This document shows, piece after piece, positions 9,906-18,192 of a stretch of DNA of 47,311 nt. A program made the translations under genes and the position numbers. The DNA is from Terriglobia bacterium (GTDB taxonomy: Bacteria > Acidobacteriota > Terriglobia > UBA7540): positions 1-47,311 of the forward strand of contig JASHOS010000125.1 in NCBI GenBank assembly GCA_030040995.1, read 5' to 3'. The notes under the pieces are model-generated. The model was not told the origin of the DNA. It made no database searches and worked only from the letters and a program-made list of their open reading frames with translations. Numbering within the stretch: the first letter of the stretch is position 1; each line of letters starts with the position of its first letter.

Positions 9906-10144
9906 GGCATTCTCCTTTGCTGTTTTGGTTCGCACCAATCGATTTGGGTGGTCCCTCTGGCTGCAACGGCAGGTTTCGATAGCGTGCGGCTCCATAGGGA
10001 CCGGCGTCGGAGGTATGCTGGTCCCTTGACCAGGAAAACGTGAACCTCCTTGCGGGCAATCTCCCCAACGCCTGCGTGGCAAAACGGAAGCTTGTCTTTA
10101 GTGAACTCCGCCGTGCGCTTCCGAAGATGAATGTATTGTGCCAT
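9887..10144 (-). CDS. Possible small leader ORF upstream of the TonB receptor
   Basis: An ATG at 10144 has an excellent ribosome-binding site (AGGAGG seven bases upstream). It opens 85 codons beginning MAQYIHLRKRTAEF, and the frame overlaps the first 19 bases of the receptor gene. The N-terminal third looks ordinary, but the rest is rich in Arg and Trp and has no family I recognise. It may be a short peptide whose translation couples to the receptor, or the stub of a decayed gene whose ribosome-binding site survived. The strong initiation signal is the only real evidence. Confidence 0.3.
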   Translation of the reverse strand: MAQYIHLRKRTAEFTKDKLPFCHAGVGEIARKEVHVFLVKGPAYLRRRSLWSRTLSKPAVAARGTTQIDWCEPKQQRRMPCSRND

Positions 10145-10150
10145 CGTCAC

Positions 10151-10499
10151 ACCTCCTCCTTCAGAGCGTCATGACGCTCAATCAAGGTTTCTTCGAGTTG
10201 GTGTTTCGAAAGATTCAACAGCCAAGGCTTCCGCCATGAATATAAGGCTGATTTATGGACAGCGTAAGAGCATTTCTAGAAACAATGGGACATTATCACT
10301 CCGAGCGAAATGTGTCCAAATGAATTTATGACTGGTACGGATAAGAAATTAATATGTGCGAGGAGCGGCGAGAAGAAAGGGCAAGAGCCCTACAACTTGA
10401 ACTCCTGACGGACAGAGGGGGTTGTCCGGGCTTTGACTACGGCGCGACACAGGCTGGCGTGGTGCTTACCGTAAAAAACACAGCCCTGCTGCCGGTACC
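10151..10499. other. Intergenic region upstream of the TonB receptor
   Basis: I see no gene here. The part nearest the receptor must hold its promoter, read leftward, but no clean -35/-10 pair stands out. The right part (10350-10499) may contain further frame-shifted remains of the alcohol dehydrogenase gene, but I cannot align them. Confidence 0.4.
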
Positions 10500-10729
10500 C
10501 CGAGTTGGTTGCCGAGGCTCTCAAACTTTTAGGTATTCTGTATGTCGTGGAGATCGGCGGCCACAGCACGCTCATCCAGTCGATCACCGCGTGTCGGCTG
10601 GGTGGACGCATCGCGCTCATCGGCGTGTTGACGGGCTTCGCCGGCGAGGTGCCGACCGCGGCCATTATGGTCGGCAACGGGATGCAGAGCATTCCGAAAA
10701 GTTTAACCGTCCGCCAGGGTAGATTCTAG
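10500..10729 (+). pseudogene. Zinc-type alcohol dehydrogenase, C-terminal fragment
   Basis: The frame contains YVVEIGGHSTLIQSITACRL followed by GGRIALIGVLTGFAGEVPT and AAIMVGNGMQ. This corresponds to the end of the Rossmann domain of zinc-dependent medium-chain alcohol dehydrogenases: the strand after the GADxVI segment, then the GG-IALIGVLTG turn. The catalytic zinc domain, the GxGxxG nucleotide-binding motif and the C-terminus are missing, and the frame stops soon after IPKSLTV. It is therefore a fossil of about 60 recognisable residues beside an IS, probably left by insertion and deletion. No function is expected. Confidence 0.6.
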
Positions 10730-10774
10730 CGGTGCTATACTTCGGGCTAACAACCAGATCATGAGCATAAATTG

Positions 10775-12160
10775 ATGGGGAAAAGGGGTAACACTCCAAA
10801 GCGATGGTTCCCAGGAGGAACCGGAAGGAGTGTTACCGATGGAAGGCACAAAGGAAGAGAGATATCCCGCCCCCCGAGGGGGGCGGCGCGGCGATCAAGC
10901 AGCCCGCCCGCTCTCTCCCAGCCATTTGAAGTCCGGCGCAAAGCGGTTCAGCCTTGTCTGGAAGAAAAATTCCCTACGAGGCAGGTGGCCCGCGAAATGG
11001 GCATGGGCTTCAGCACCCTGACCAAGTGGGTGAAGGTGTACCGCGAGCAGGGCGAAGCCGGCCTGCGATCACATCCCAGACGTGCCGGCAGTCACCGGCC
11101 CAAGGTGGCGCCGGCGGTCAAGACCAAAGTCGTCGAGCTCAAGCGCCGTCATCCCGATCTGGGCATTCAAAAGATCAGCCACTTCCTGCGGCGGGCATTG
11201 TTTCTTCCGGTGAGCCGGGAGACAGTTCACCGCACGCTGCACGAGCAGCAACTGCTGAAGAAACGAAAACCCAAGCCTCCGCGCAATCCCCCAAAGCCGC
11301 GCTTCTTTGAGCGCGCCACGCCCAATCAGATGTGGCAGACCGACATCTTCACCTTCCGTCTCGGAGGGAAGAACGCCTACCTCATCGGTTTCATGGACGA
11401 TTTCTCCCGCTGCATGGTGTGGGCGGACATCTTTCGCAGCCAGACGTCCGAGCACGCTCTGGAGGTGTATCGCACGGCGGTGGCCGAATATGGCGTGCCC
11501 AAAGAAGTGCTCTCCGATCAAGGGTGCCAGTATTCCAGTTGGCGAGGAACCACGCGCTTCGAGACGGAGTTACGCAAGGATCGAGTTCATCACATTAAAA
11601 GCCGGGCGCATCATCCTATGACGCTGGGCAAGATCGAGCGATTCTGGAAAACCATCTGGGAAGAGTTCCTGGTGCGAGCCCCATTCGACAGTTTCGACTC
11701 GGCGCGCGAGCGGGTGCGGCTGTGGGTAAAGCACTACAACCACCAGCGGCCTCACCAATCGCTGGACGGGTTGTGTCCCGCCGATCGCTTCTTCGCCATT
11801 GCCAAGGAACTGCGGAAGGTCATCGAGCGGGGCGTGCAGGAGAACGCACTCGAACTGGCCTTACGAGGCGAACCGCGCAGTCCGTTCTACATGGTGGGCC
11901 GGATGGGCGAGGAGTCCGTGGTCATCCGGTCCGAGAAGGGGCAAGTGAAAATGCTCGTCGAAGGCGAGGAACCCCAAACTCATCGAGAGGTCAGTTTTGA
12001 CCTGAAAGGAGGAACGCATGACCGCCGAAGCCAAACTGAAGAAGGAACCGCTCCCCTACGCCTCGGCACCCTCGAAGTCTGGAAACGAACAAACGAGAAA
12101 AGTCACAGCAATGGTAATATCCTTTCATCACCGAAGGTCGACGCCGCTTTACGCACCTGA
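10775..12160 (+). CDS. IS481/IS3-type DDE transposase (start region frame-shifted)
   Basis: The protein has an N-terminal helix-turn-helix (RQVAREMGMGFSTLTKWVKV, about residues 70-90), a second winged helix (about 115-155) and an integrase-core (rve) domain. Its acidic triad is visible in MWQTDIF, VLSDQG and LGKIERFW, and YNHQRPHQSLDG ends the core. The C-terminal 100 residues are variable. The best ribosome-binding site belongs to the ATG at 10839, which is in another frame (starting MEGTKEERYPAP). Its product would join this frame only by a -1 shift near the C/G run at 10870-10883. Either programmed frameshifting or a small indel is possible, and the in-frame ATG at 10775 has no ribosome-binding site. 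I could not define the terminal inverted repeats of the element. Confidence 0.8.
   Translation: MGKRGNTPKRWFPGGTGRSVTDGRHKGREISRPPRGAARRSSSPPALSQPFEVRRKAVQPCLEEKFPTRQVAREMGMGFSTLTKWVKVYREQGEAGLRSHPRRAGSHRPKVAPAVKTKVVELKRRHPDLGIQKISHFLRRALFLPVSRETVHRTLHEQQLLKKRKPKPPRNPPKPRFFERATPNQMWQTDIFTFRLGGKNAYLIGFMDDFSRCMVWADIFRSQTSEHALEVYRTAVAEYGVPKEVLSDQGCQYSSWRGTTRFETELRKDRVHHIKSRAHHPMTLGKIERFWKTIWEEFLVRAPFDSFDSARERVRLWVKHYNHQRPHQSLDGLCPADRFFAIAKELRKVIERGVQENALELALRGEPRSPFYMVGRMGEESVVIRSEKGQVKMLVEGEEPQTHREVSFDLKGGTHDRRSQTEEGTAPLRLGTLEVWKRTNEKSHSNGNILSSPKVDAALRT
10787..10837 (+). promoter_or_regulatory. Nested hairpin covering the transposase ribosome-binding site
   Basis: GGTAACACTCC (10787-10797) pairs perfectly with GGAGTGTTACC (10827-10837). 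Inside the loop, GGTTCC (10806-10811) pairs with GGAACC (10817-10822). The right arm of the outer stem contains the GGAG of the AAGGAG ribosome-binding site (10825-10830), and the ATG at 10839 follows two bases after the stem. The fold should hide the translation signal in longer transcripts. Such 5' hairpins are known to limit transposase expression from outside promoters in several IS families; its role here is inferred. Confidence 0.55.
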
Positions 12161-12171
12161 GGAGGTAATTA

Positions 12172-13290
12172 ATGCGAAAGCGGCACCAGAAAGGAAGCCT
12201 CACGAACACGGGCGGAGTCTGGATCGCACAGTGGTGGGAAGATGGCCATCGCCGGAAGAAGACTCTCAGCAGACGTTCAGAACTCACAAAGGGCGAAGCG
12301 CGATCTCAACTTGCCCAAATCCTATCACCCATTAACGGTCGAGTTGAATCGCCATCGGAGCATCGCACCTTTGGCGATTTTTTGGCCAATGTCTACTTCC
12401 CTTTCTATCGAAGGAGATGGAAGTCTTCAACAGCCGGCTGCAATGAAGACAGAATTCGACACCCCTTGCTTTCGGAATACTCCCGGCGGGAGCTCGGCAG
12501 TATCGACCGCCACGAACTCCAGGCCTTGCTTGACCGAAAAGCGCAGCAGGGCTTGTCGTTCAGCACGGTGGATCATCTCCGCTGGGATTTGACACAAATC
12601 TTCAACATGGCCCTCACCGAAAATTACATCCATCGCAATCCGGCAGCTCTGATCTTCACTCCTAGGGAAACTCCACGACCGAACCGACTTCGCATGCGAT
12701 GGGAGGAGGTGAGGCTGTTGTTTTCGGTTCTAGATCTCCGTGAGCTGTTGATAGCGGAGCTCGCGGTAATCGCCGGGATGCGCCCCGGCGAGATATTCGC
12801 ACTGAAGTGGCCGCACGTGAAGGGTAACCACGTCGAAATCGTGCGGCGGATTTACCGCGGCAGGATTGACTCTCCCAAAACCCACCGGTCAGTCAGGCTT
12901 GTCGCGCTCTCCGACGGGTTGCAAGCTCTCTTGCAGCGATGGCAAGACTCTTCCGTGGACCTCACTGGCGACCGCTGGGTGTTCCCGTCAGAGAAGGGTA
13001 AAACGCCCGTGGTGAAAGACAACTGCTGGCGTCGGAATTTCGCGCCGAAGTTGAACAGCGCCGGCCTGGACTGGGTCAATTTTCACGTGATGCGGCGGAC
13101 CCATTCATCCCTCATGAGGGAACAGAACGTCGATCCGAAATTGGTCGCTGACCAACTCGGACACTCCCTCGATGTCAACTTGAACGTTTATACGGAAACC
13201 GCGCTGCGATTGCGAAAGCAGGCTGCCAACGCTCTGGAGCTTGCAATCGAGCAGTCCGACGACGCGGTAGGTATCGCTTGTAACGCTTAA
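12172..13290 (+). CDS. Phage-type tyrosine recombinase/integrase
   Basis: This 372-aa protein has the usual three parts: an arm-type DNA-binding region rich in Arg/Lys (about 1-60), a SAM-like core-binding domain (about 65-165) and a catalytic domain (about 175-355). The active-site residues are present: Arg in AGMRPGE, Lys in PKTHRSVR, His-x-x-Arg in HVMRRTHSS, His in LGHSLDV and the Tyr nucleophile in NVYTET. The start is supported by GAGGAGG seven bases upstream. It reads toward the 3' end of tRNA-Gly only 54 bp away, the classical position of an integrase that uses the tRNA as attachment site. The element it mobilised should extend to the left, but no second attachment site was found. Confidence 0.92.
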   Translation: MRKRHQKGSLTNTGGVWIAQWWEDGHRRKKTLSRRSELTKGEARSQLAQILSPINGRVESPSEHRTFGDFLANVYFPFYRRRWKSSTAGCNEDRIRHPLLSEYSRRELGSIDRHELQALLDRKAQQGLSFSTVDHLRWDLTQIFNMALTENYIHRNPAALIFTPRETPRPNRLRMRWEEVRLLFSVLDLRELLIAELAVIAGMRPGEIFALKWPHVKGNHVEIVRRIYRGRIDSPKTHRSVRLVALSDGLQALLQRWQDSSVDLTGDRWVFPSEKGKTPVVKDNCWRRNFAPKLNSAGLDWVNFHVMRRTHSSLMREQNVDPKLVADQLGHSLDVNLNVYTETALRLRKQAANALELAIEQSDDAVGIACNA

Positions 13291-13344
13291 TGGAGCATTT
13301 TGGAACAGGCCCAACAGGGAATCATTCCTAAGTTGTTGAAAAGA

Positions 13345-13419
<75 letters not shown>

Positions 13420-13971
13420 TTGTTGAGGCAATTCGTACTTCGTTGAAATATCCAGATTTAATGCGACCGCCAACTATCTCGATAGTCTCGTAAGTCTGCC
13501 ATTTCCGCTAGGGTGTGGTCGGAAGATGGACAGTATGCCAGCCTGAGAATGTACTTCTCGCACATGCCGAATTGGAGAATGTCCTTCTTGCACGCGACGA
13601 GTATACCATAAAGCCTTCGGCCTGGTGCCTCTCACACGATGAGTCCTTTCGTGACAACCTAACCACGTTTGCAGGAGGCTTGGTTTTCAGCATCTCATGC
13701 GTGAACAGGCTCACGCCGTTTTAGTGTCGGAATCTCCTGGGGTGCATACCTCACAATTGCCTCCAGAAAGATGTTACCCTGCGGCGATAATAGGCATCTC
13801 TGTGCCGAATTTCAAATGAAATATTACCGTATGGGAACACAGTGCCGAGTGTGGACCAATCGGCGCGAGAACCCCGGAGCGATGCCTGCCGGATATCGGC
13901 CTAATTCTGCAAACCGGTCATCGAACCGAGAGAGGCTTGGAAACTGGCGCCGCAAGGGACCTGATCATGCG
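13420..13971. other. Gap between tRNA-Gly and membrane protein gene
   Basis: No convincing gene is visible. The stretch holds the upstream region of the tRNA (read leftward; a weak TTGGCG-17-TATTTC pair can be made), a two-copy tandem repeat at 13545-13600, and open frames without ribosome-binding sites or recognisable motifs. The open frame continuous with the next gene does not look like coding sequence before the ATG at 13972. Confidence 0.4.
13545..13600. repeat. Two-copy tandem repeat, period 30 bp
   Basis: Two 26-bp units at 13545-13570 and 13575-13600 start GAGAATGTACTTCTCGCAC and GAGAATGTCCTTCTTGCAC and agree at most positions. A four-base spacer separates them. Short tandem direct repeats of this sort occur at the ends of IS21-like elements, where they bind the transposase, so this may be the scar of a lost element. 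That origin is a guess. Confidence 0.55.
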
Positions 13972-14520
13972 ATGACAGCGCTCGCCGGATGGGAGAATTT
14001 CTACGTCATTGTCGGATCGTCTGCCGGCGCCCTGATTGGCTTGCAGTTTGTCGTGATAACTCTGATTGCCAACACCCCAATCACAAGAGATCACGGGCAG
14101 GCCGGCGCCGCGTTCGCGACTCCGACCATCGTCCATTTCGCTGCCGTGCTTCTGCTCGCAGGCGCCCAAACCGCTCCTTGGCCCGGGGTTCGCCTCGTCG
14201 CAGTTGTTTGGGGCTTACTCGGCCTCAGTGGGATGGTCTACGAGATCATGGTGGCTCGCCGTATGCGAGCGCAGAAGATATACGCGCCGGTACCTGAAGA
14301 CTGGTTGTTTCATCTTCTGCTGCCCTTCGCCGCATACGCAGCAATAGCCGCATCGGCATTCCTTACTCGTTTAACCATTCGTACGGCGCTCTTTATCATT
14401 GGCGCGGCAGTCCTGCTGTTGCTCTTCGTTGGAATTCATAACGCCTGGGATGCGGTCACGTATCACGTCTTCTCAAAGAAGCAGGAGGACAAGCAAGTTA
14501 AACAGAAGACGAATGACTAA
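13972..14520 (+). CDS. Multi-pass membrane protein of unknown function
   Basis: I start at the ATG at 13972 (MTALAGWENFYVIVGSSAGA), where the membrane part begins, rather than at the much longer open frame. AAGGGA lies upstream, though at a wide spacing. The 182 residues contain about five hydrophobic helices: GSSAGALIGLQFVVITLIA, IVHFAAVLLLAGA, LVAVVWGLLGLSGMVYEIM, FHLLLPFAAYAAIAASAFL and ALFIIGAAVLLLLFVGI. A charged tail rich in Lys and Gln closes the protein. No transporter signature or catalytic motif is visible. The gene stands alone between the tRNA and the convergent kdp operon. Confidence 0.7.
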   Translation: MTALAGWENFYVIVGSSAGALIGLQFVVITLIANTPITRDHGQAGAAFATPTIVHFAAVLLLAGAQTAPWPGVRLVAVVWGLLGLSGMVYEIMVARRMRAQKIYAPVPEDWLFHLLLPFAAYAAIAASAFLTRLTIRTALFIIGAAVLLLLFVGIHNAWDAVTYHVFSKKQEDKQVKQKTND

Positions 14521-14685
14521 TGAGCCTGCGCCTCAGACCGGCGAGTCGTGACCCCCTCACCCGGCTCGCGTCGCTCGCCACCCTCTCCCCCAAGGTGGCG
14601 AGGGTCGCACGGTGATGAGACTCTCCCCCCCCCGTGCCTAGCAGAAGCAAAGTTTTAAAGTGAGTCGCCCGACTGCCACGATAGA

Positions 14686-15705
14686 CTACGAAGGAGGGGC
14701 ACCGTACTTCTCGCGCAAAGCGAGGTTTACTTCAAGCACATTGATCAATTTTCCGCCGGCCAGGCCATCCAGCGGCGCGTGAGCATTCGCATTCAATATC
14801 TGCTGGATTTCCGCACGAACGGTTGCCGGATCGCGCTTCAGGTCTGAAGCCCATTTTGTTGCGACACGATCTAGTTGATATTCCGCGTTCTCCACTGTGA
14901 TATCGGGCCCTAGGCCGGAGGCTGATGTTGTTACCATATCCCCAGGCACATCCTGAAGAGCCACATCAGGGTGATCGTTTCGCCACATGTCGAAGAAAGT
15001 GGATTGAATATCCGTCCCTTGGCTGACAGGCGCGATCTTGGTCTGACTTCTGCCGCCAGGCCCTGTAGTTGTAACCGCAGACAGAAACTTGCCAGGAAAT
15101 TCCTTCGAAAAATTCTCAAAGAAGAGCACCGCGAGATCCGTGGGCTGGGGGTTCGGGGTTCCAGGATTCTGTTGAATCCACTGCTTTACGAGGTCCGGGT
15201 ACGCCTTCGCCCAGTCCTGTACGTAGGCAGCGTGAGTGGGGTCCGCAGTGACCCATGCCTGGGCCAGCTCGTTATGCGCGTCCGCCCACTGGGCCACGAT
15301 GTGGGGCTGGTCTTGATAACTATCCTTCTGAAACCACGCCTCGATATCGGGTGCAACAAGCTGGCCGGTTTTGGGACCGCTGGCGTATTTCACAATGGGA
15401 CCGAGCATCGTTGCGACTCTATTGCGCAGTGCATAATTGGAAGCCGCCAGGGTGGAAGAGGCCGAAGCAGAAGCGTCGTAGGAAGCTGCGGACGGGCGAG
15501 GCCAGAAGTATTCGTCCTTGGTGAACGGCTGCGCGATGAGTTTGGAGCCCACCACTTTGCCGTCCGGACCTCGCACGAGACTGCCCACTGCCTGGGACGG
15601 GAAGAAGATTCGCCCCATGAGCCACAACGCTCCGGGATAGATGCCGCAGACCAGGATCACGCTGACGAAGAGAAGGAAGACGCTTTTGGATATATATCGT
15701 GTCAT
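14686..15705 (-). CDS. kdpC: Potassium-transporting ATPase subunit C, with large insertion
   Basis: KdpC is the small subunit that stabilises ATP binding in the KdpFABC high-affinity K+ pump. The start at 15705 (MTRYISKSVFL) has GGAGG seven bases upstream. The N-terminal membrane helix (8-28), the GSLVRGPDGKVVGSKLIAQP segment, YFWPRPSAASY, TTSASGLGPDIT and the ending KLINVLEVNLALREKYG are standard KdpC. At 339 residues it is far longer than the roughly 190 of E. coli KdpC. The extra 145 residues or so (about 106-253) sit between the two conserved halves, are rich in Trp, Gln and Asp, and do not resemble anything I know. The insertion keeps frame and flanking motifs, so it appears to be a genuine variant. 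It is the last gene of the operon, 281 bp beyond kdpB. Confidence 0.92.
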   Translation of the reverse strand: MTRYISKSVFLLFVSVILVCGIYPGALWLMGRIFFPSQAVGSLVRGPDGKVVGSKLIAQPFTKDEYFWPRPSAASYDASASASSTLAASNYALRNRVATMLGPIVKYASGPKTGQLVAPDIEAWFQKDSYQDQPHIVAQWADAHNELAQAWVTADPTHAAYVQDWAKAYPDLVKQWIQQNPGTPNPQPTDLAVLFFENFSKEFPGKFLSAVTTTGPGGRSQTKIAPVSQGTDIQSTFFDMWRNDHPDVALQDVPGDMVTTSASGLGPDITVENAEYQLDRVATKWASDLKRDPATVRAEIQQILNANAHAPLDGLAGGKLINVLEVNLALREKYGAPPS

Positions 15706-15865
15706 ACTCATGCCTCCATTTTCAGTACAGCAGTTTGTAGCGCCGCCTTCTCCTTGTAGCGCTGCGGCTTCGCGCCGGAACCCATGAACAGCCGCAGGGT
15801 CAAAACCGCGGACCCCGCCTTGCAAGCCCGCAGAATGTTGCTTTCTTGGCAAGCTCTTGGGGATA

Positions 15866-15946
15866 TGTCATTCTGAGCGAGCGAAGAATCCTCGTATTTC
15901 GTTTTCCCTTAGGATTACAGGAATTCTGCGCTCGCTCAGAATGACA
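15866..15946. repeat. Palindromic element between kdpB and kdpC, 18-bp inverted ends
   Basis: TGTCATTCTGAGCGAGCG (15866-15883) has its exact reverse complement at 15929-15946, and the pairing continues imperfectly inward (AAGAATCC with GGAATTC). This 81-bp unit resembles the GTCATTCTGAGCG-type intergenic palindromes common in several phyla. No clear target duplication flanks it. In the kdp transcript it should form a long hairpin between kdpB and kdpC. Confidence 0.8.
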
Positions 15947-15986
15947 CTTCCCTGCCGTTGCGGCTCTGCCGCGCTGCGCTACAACC

Positions 15987-18149
15987 TCAATGGACCAAGT
16001 GCAAGCCGACCATCACCATGTCGATCAGCTTGATTCCGATGAAGGGAGCGATCACGCCTCCCAAACCCCAGACGAGAAGATTCTTCCGCAACAGCGCATC
16101 GCCACCAAGCGGCTCATAGCGAACGCCCTTCAACGCCACCGGGATGAGCAGAGGAATGATAATCGCGTTGAAGATTACCGCAGAGAGAATCGCTGACGTT
16201 GGAGAATGCAGCCGCATGATATCGATGGCGTTCAGCCACGGCAGGGTTCCGGCAAACATTGCGGGGATAATCGCAAAGTACTTAGCGACGTCGTTGGCAA
16301 TCGAGAACGTCGTCAGAGCGCCGCGCGTCATAAGGAGTTGCTTCCCGATTTCGACCACCTCGATCAGCTTGGTGGGATCGCTGTCCAAATCGACCATATT
16401 GGCGGCCTCTTTGGCAGCCTGTGTGCCGGCATTCATGGCCAGTGCAACATCCGCTTGCGCGAGCGCTGGCGCATCGTTGGTGCCGTCGCCCATCATCGCC
16501 ACCATTTTCCCTTCCGCCTGCTGTTTGCGGATGTATGCGAGCTTGTCAGCGGGTGTAGCCTGGGCGAGGAAATCGTCCACCCCGGCCCGCTTGGCGATGG
16601 TCGCGGCTGTCAGGGGATTGTCGCCCGTGATCATGACCGTTCGAAGTCCCATCTTGCGGATGCGCTCGAAGCGTTGTGGCATCGCCGGTTTCAAAATGTC
16701 TTCCAGCACGATAACGCCGGCAATGCTGGCGCCATCCGCAATTGCGAGCGGCGTGGCGCCCTTTGAGGCAACGGAATCAACAAGTGCTTCGAATCCTTCA
16801 GGGATGCGACCGCCCTGACGTGTTGTGAACGTGACGATGGCGTCGGGCGCGCCCTTGCGAACCGATCGTCCGCCGGGGAGATCGACACCGCTCATGCGAG
16901 TTTGCGCGCTGAAGGGCACAAAGGTGGCATCGGGTGGCGCCTCCACTTCAATGCGAGCGGCGTTAACGATGCTCTTCCCTTCCGGCGTCTCATCGGCCAC
17001 CGAGGACAGCGCTGCGAGCCGGGCTACTTCTGCTTCCGAGTATTTGCCGATGGGCAAGAACTCCGTCGCCTGACGGTTCCCCATGGTAATTGTCCCCGTT
17101 TTGTCGAGCAGCACCACGTCAATGTCGCCCGCACTCTCCACCGCCTTGCCACTCTTAGCGATGATGTTGGCTTGCAACGCCCGATCCATACCGGCTATGC
17201 CGATTGCCGCGAGGAGCGCGCCGATCGTAGTCGGAATCAGGCATACAACCAGCGCAATGAGAGTTGGAACGTCAGTGCCAAGGCTTTTCAGTACTCCCGA
17301 AACCCCCAAGTAGCTCGCCATGTATTGCTCTGCATTCCAGGCCATGGGCCATAGAGGGACCACGACGATGAGAAAGATGAGCGTGAACGCAGAGAGAACC
17401 AAAGTGAGCGCAATTTCATTCGGCGTACGCTGGCGGATGGCGCCTTCGACCAGCGCGATCATCCGGTCAAGAAACGCTTCCCCAGGTTTAGCGGTGATCC
17501 GAACCTTAATCCGGTCCGATATCACCCTGGTACCACCGGTCACACCGGAGCGGTCTCCGCCCGCTTCACGAATCACCGGGGCCGACTCACCCGTGATCGC
17601 AGACTCATCGACAGCGGCGATGCCCTGAACGACCTCTCCGTCGCTCGGAATGACCATACCGGTTTCCACGATAACAACATTTCCGCTCCTGAGCGACGTG
17701 GACGGCACCTGTTCCAGTTCGCCGTCGCCCTCTCGAATACGGTAGGCAACCGTTTCGGCGCGCGTGCGCCGCAGTGACTCCGCCTGCGCTCTGCCCCGAG
17801 CCTCGGCGAGCGCGGTGGCGAAATTGGCGAAGAGTACGGTTAGGAACAGCCAAACATCCAGCGCAATAAAATACGAAATCGGCACAAGTTGGGGGGCGGT
17901 CGTGAATGCGTCACGAATTACATAGAGTAGGGTCAAGAAGGCGCCGACTTCCACCACAAACATGACCGGATTCTTCCACTGAATGTCCGGGCGCAGCATC
18001 CGGAAAGCTTCTTTCACCGCTTCCTTGCCGAGTTCGGCTGTCCACATGGACTTGAGCTTGGTTCGACGCGGTGGCCTAGGCTGCTCGCCGGCGGATTCAT
18101 GTTCTTCGACCGTGATCCTATCGAGTTTCACTTGGCTTGAAGACTCCAT
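15987..18149 (-). CDS. kdpB: Potassium-transporting P-type ATPase, catalytic subunit B
   Basis: KdpB hydrolyses ATP to drive K+ uptake through KdpA. I choose the ATG at 18149 ([17 protein letters not shown]), with GAAGGAG eight bases upstream. The longer frame would begin with a TTG overlapping kdpA. The 720 residues include the P-type landmarks: the phosphatase loop ITGESAPVI, the phosphorylation site [11 protein letters not shown] (Asp349), the ATP-binding region, ITGDNPLTA, and the hinge [10 protein letters not shown]. About seven membrane helices surround these domains. The 45 or so residues before the first helix are slightly longer than in E. coli and charged. It lies 43 bp after kdpA and is certainly co-transcribed. 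Confidence 0.96.
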   Translation of the reverse strand: MESSSQVKLDRITVEEHESAGEQPRPPRRTKLKSMWTAELGKEAVKEAFRMLRPDIQWKNPVMFVVEVGAFLTLLYVIRDAFTTAPQLVPISYFIALDVWLFLTVLFANFATALAEARGRAQAESLRRTRAETVAYRIREGDGELEQVPSTSLRSGNVVIVETGMVIPSDGEVVQGIAAVDESAITGESAPVIREAGGDRSGVTGGTRVISDRIKVRITAKPGEAFLDRMIALVEGAIRQRTPNEIALTLVLSAFTLIFLIVVVPLWPMAWNAEQYMASYLGVSGVLKSLGTDVPTLIALVVCLIPTTIGALLAAIGIAGMDRALQANIIAKSGKAVESAGDIDVVLLDKTGTITMGNRQATEFLPIGKYSEAEVARLAALSSVADETPEGKSIVNAARIEVEAPPDATFVPFSAQTRMSGVDLPGGRSVRKGAPDAIVTFTTRQGGRIPEGFEALVDSVASKGATPLAIADGASIAGVIVLEDILKPAMPQRFERIRKMGLRTVMITGDNPLTAATIAKRAGVDDFLAQATPADKLAYIRKQQAEGKMVAMMGDGTNDAPALAQADVALAMNAGTQAAKEAANMVDLDSDPTKLIEVVEIGKQLLMTRGALTTFSIANDVAKYFAIIPAMFAGTLPWLNAIDIMRLHSPTSAILSAVIFNAIIIPLLIPVALKGVRYEPLGGDALLRKNLLVWGLGGVIAPFIGIKLIDMVMVGLHLVH

Positions 18150-18192
18150 TTTGTCCACTCCTTCACGGATTTGATCCTGATCGATTTTCTCC

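Noticed and set aside
13515-13724. Short frames on both strands between tRNA-Gly and the membrane protein gene
   Set aside because: They overlap the tandem repeat, have no ribosome-binding sites and encode no recognisable sequence.
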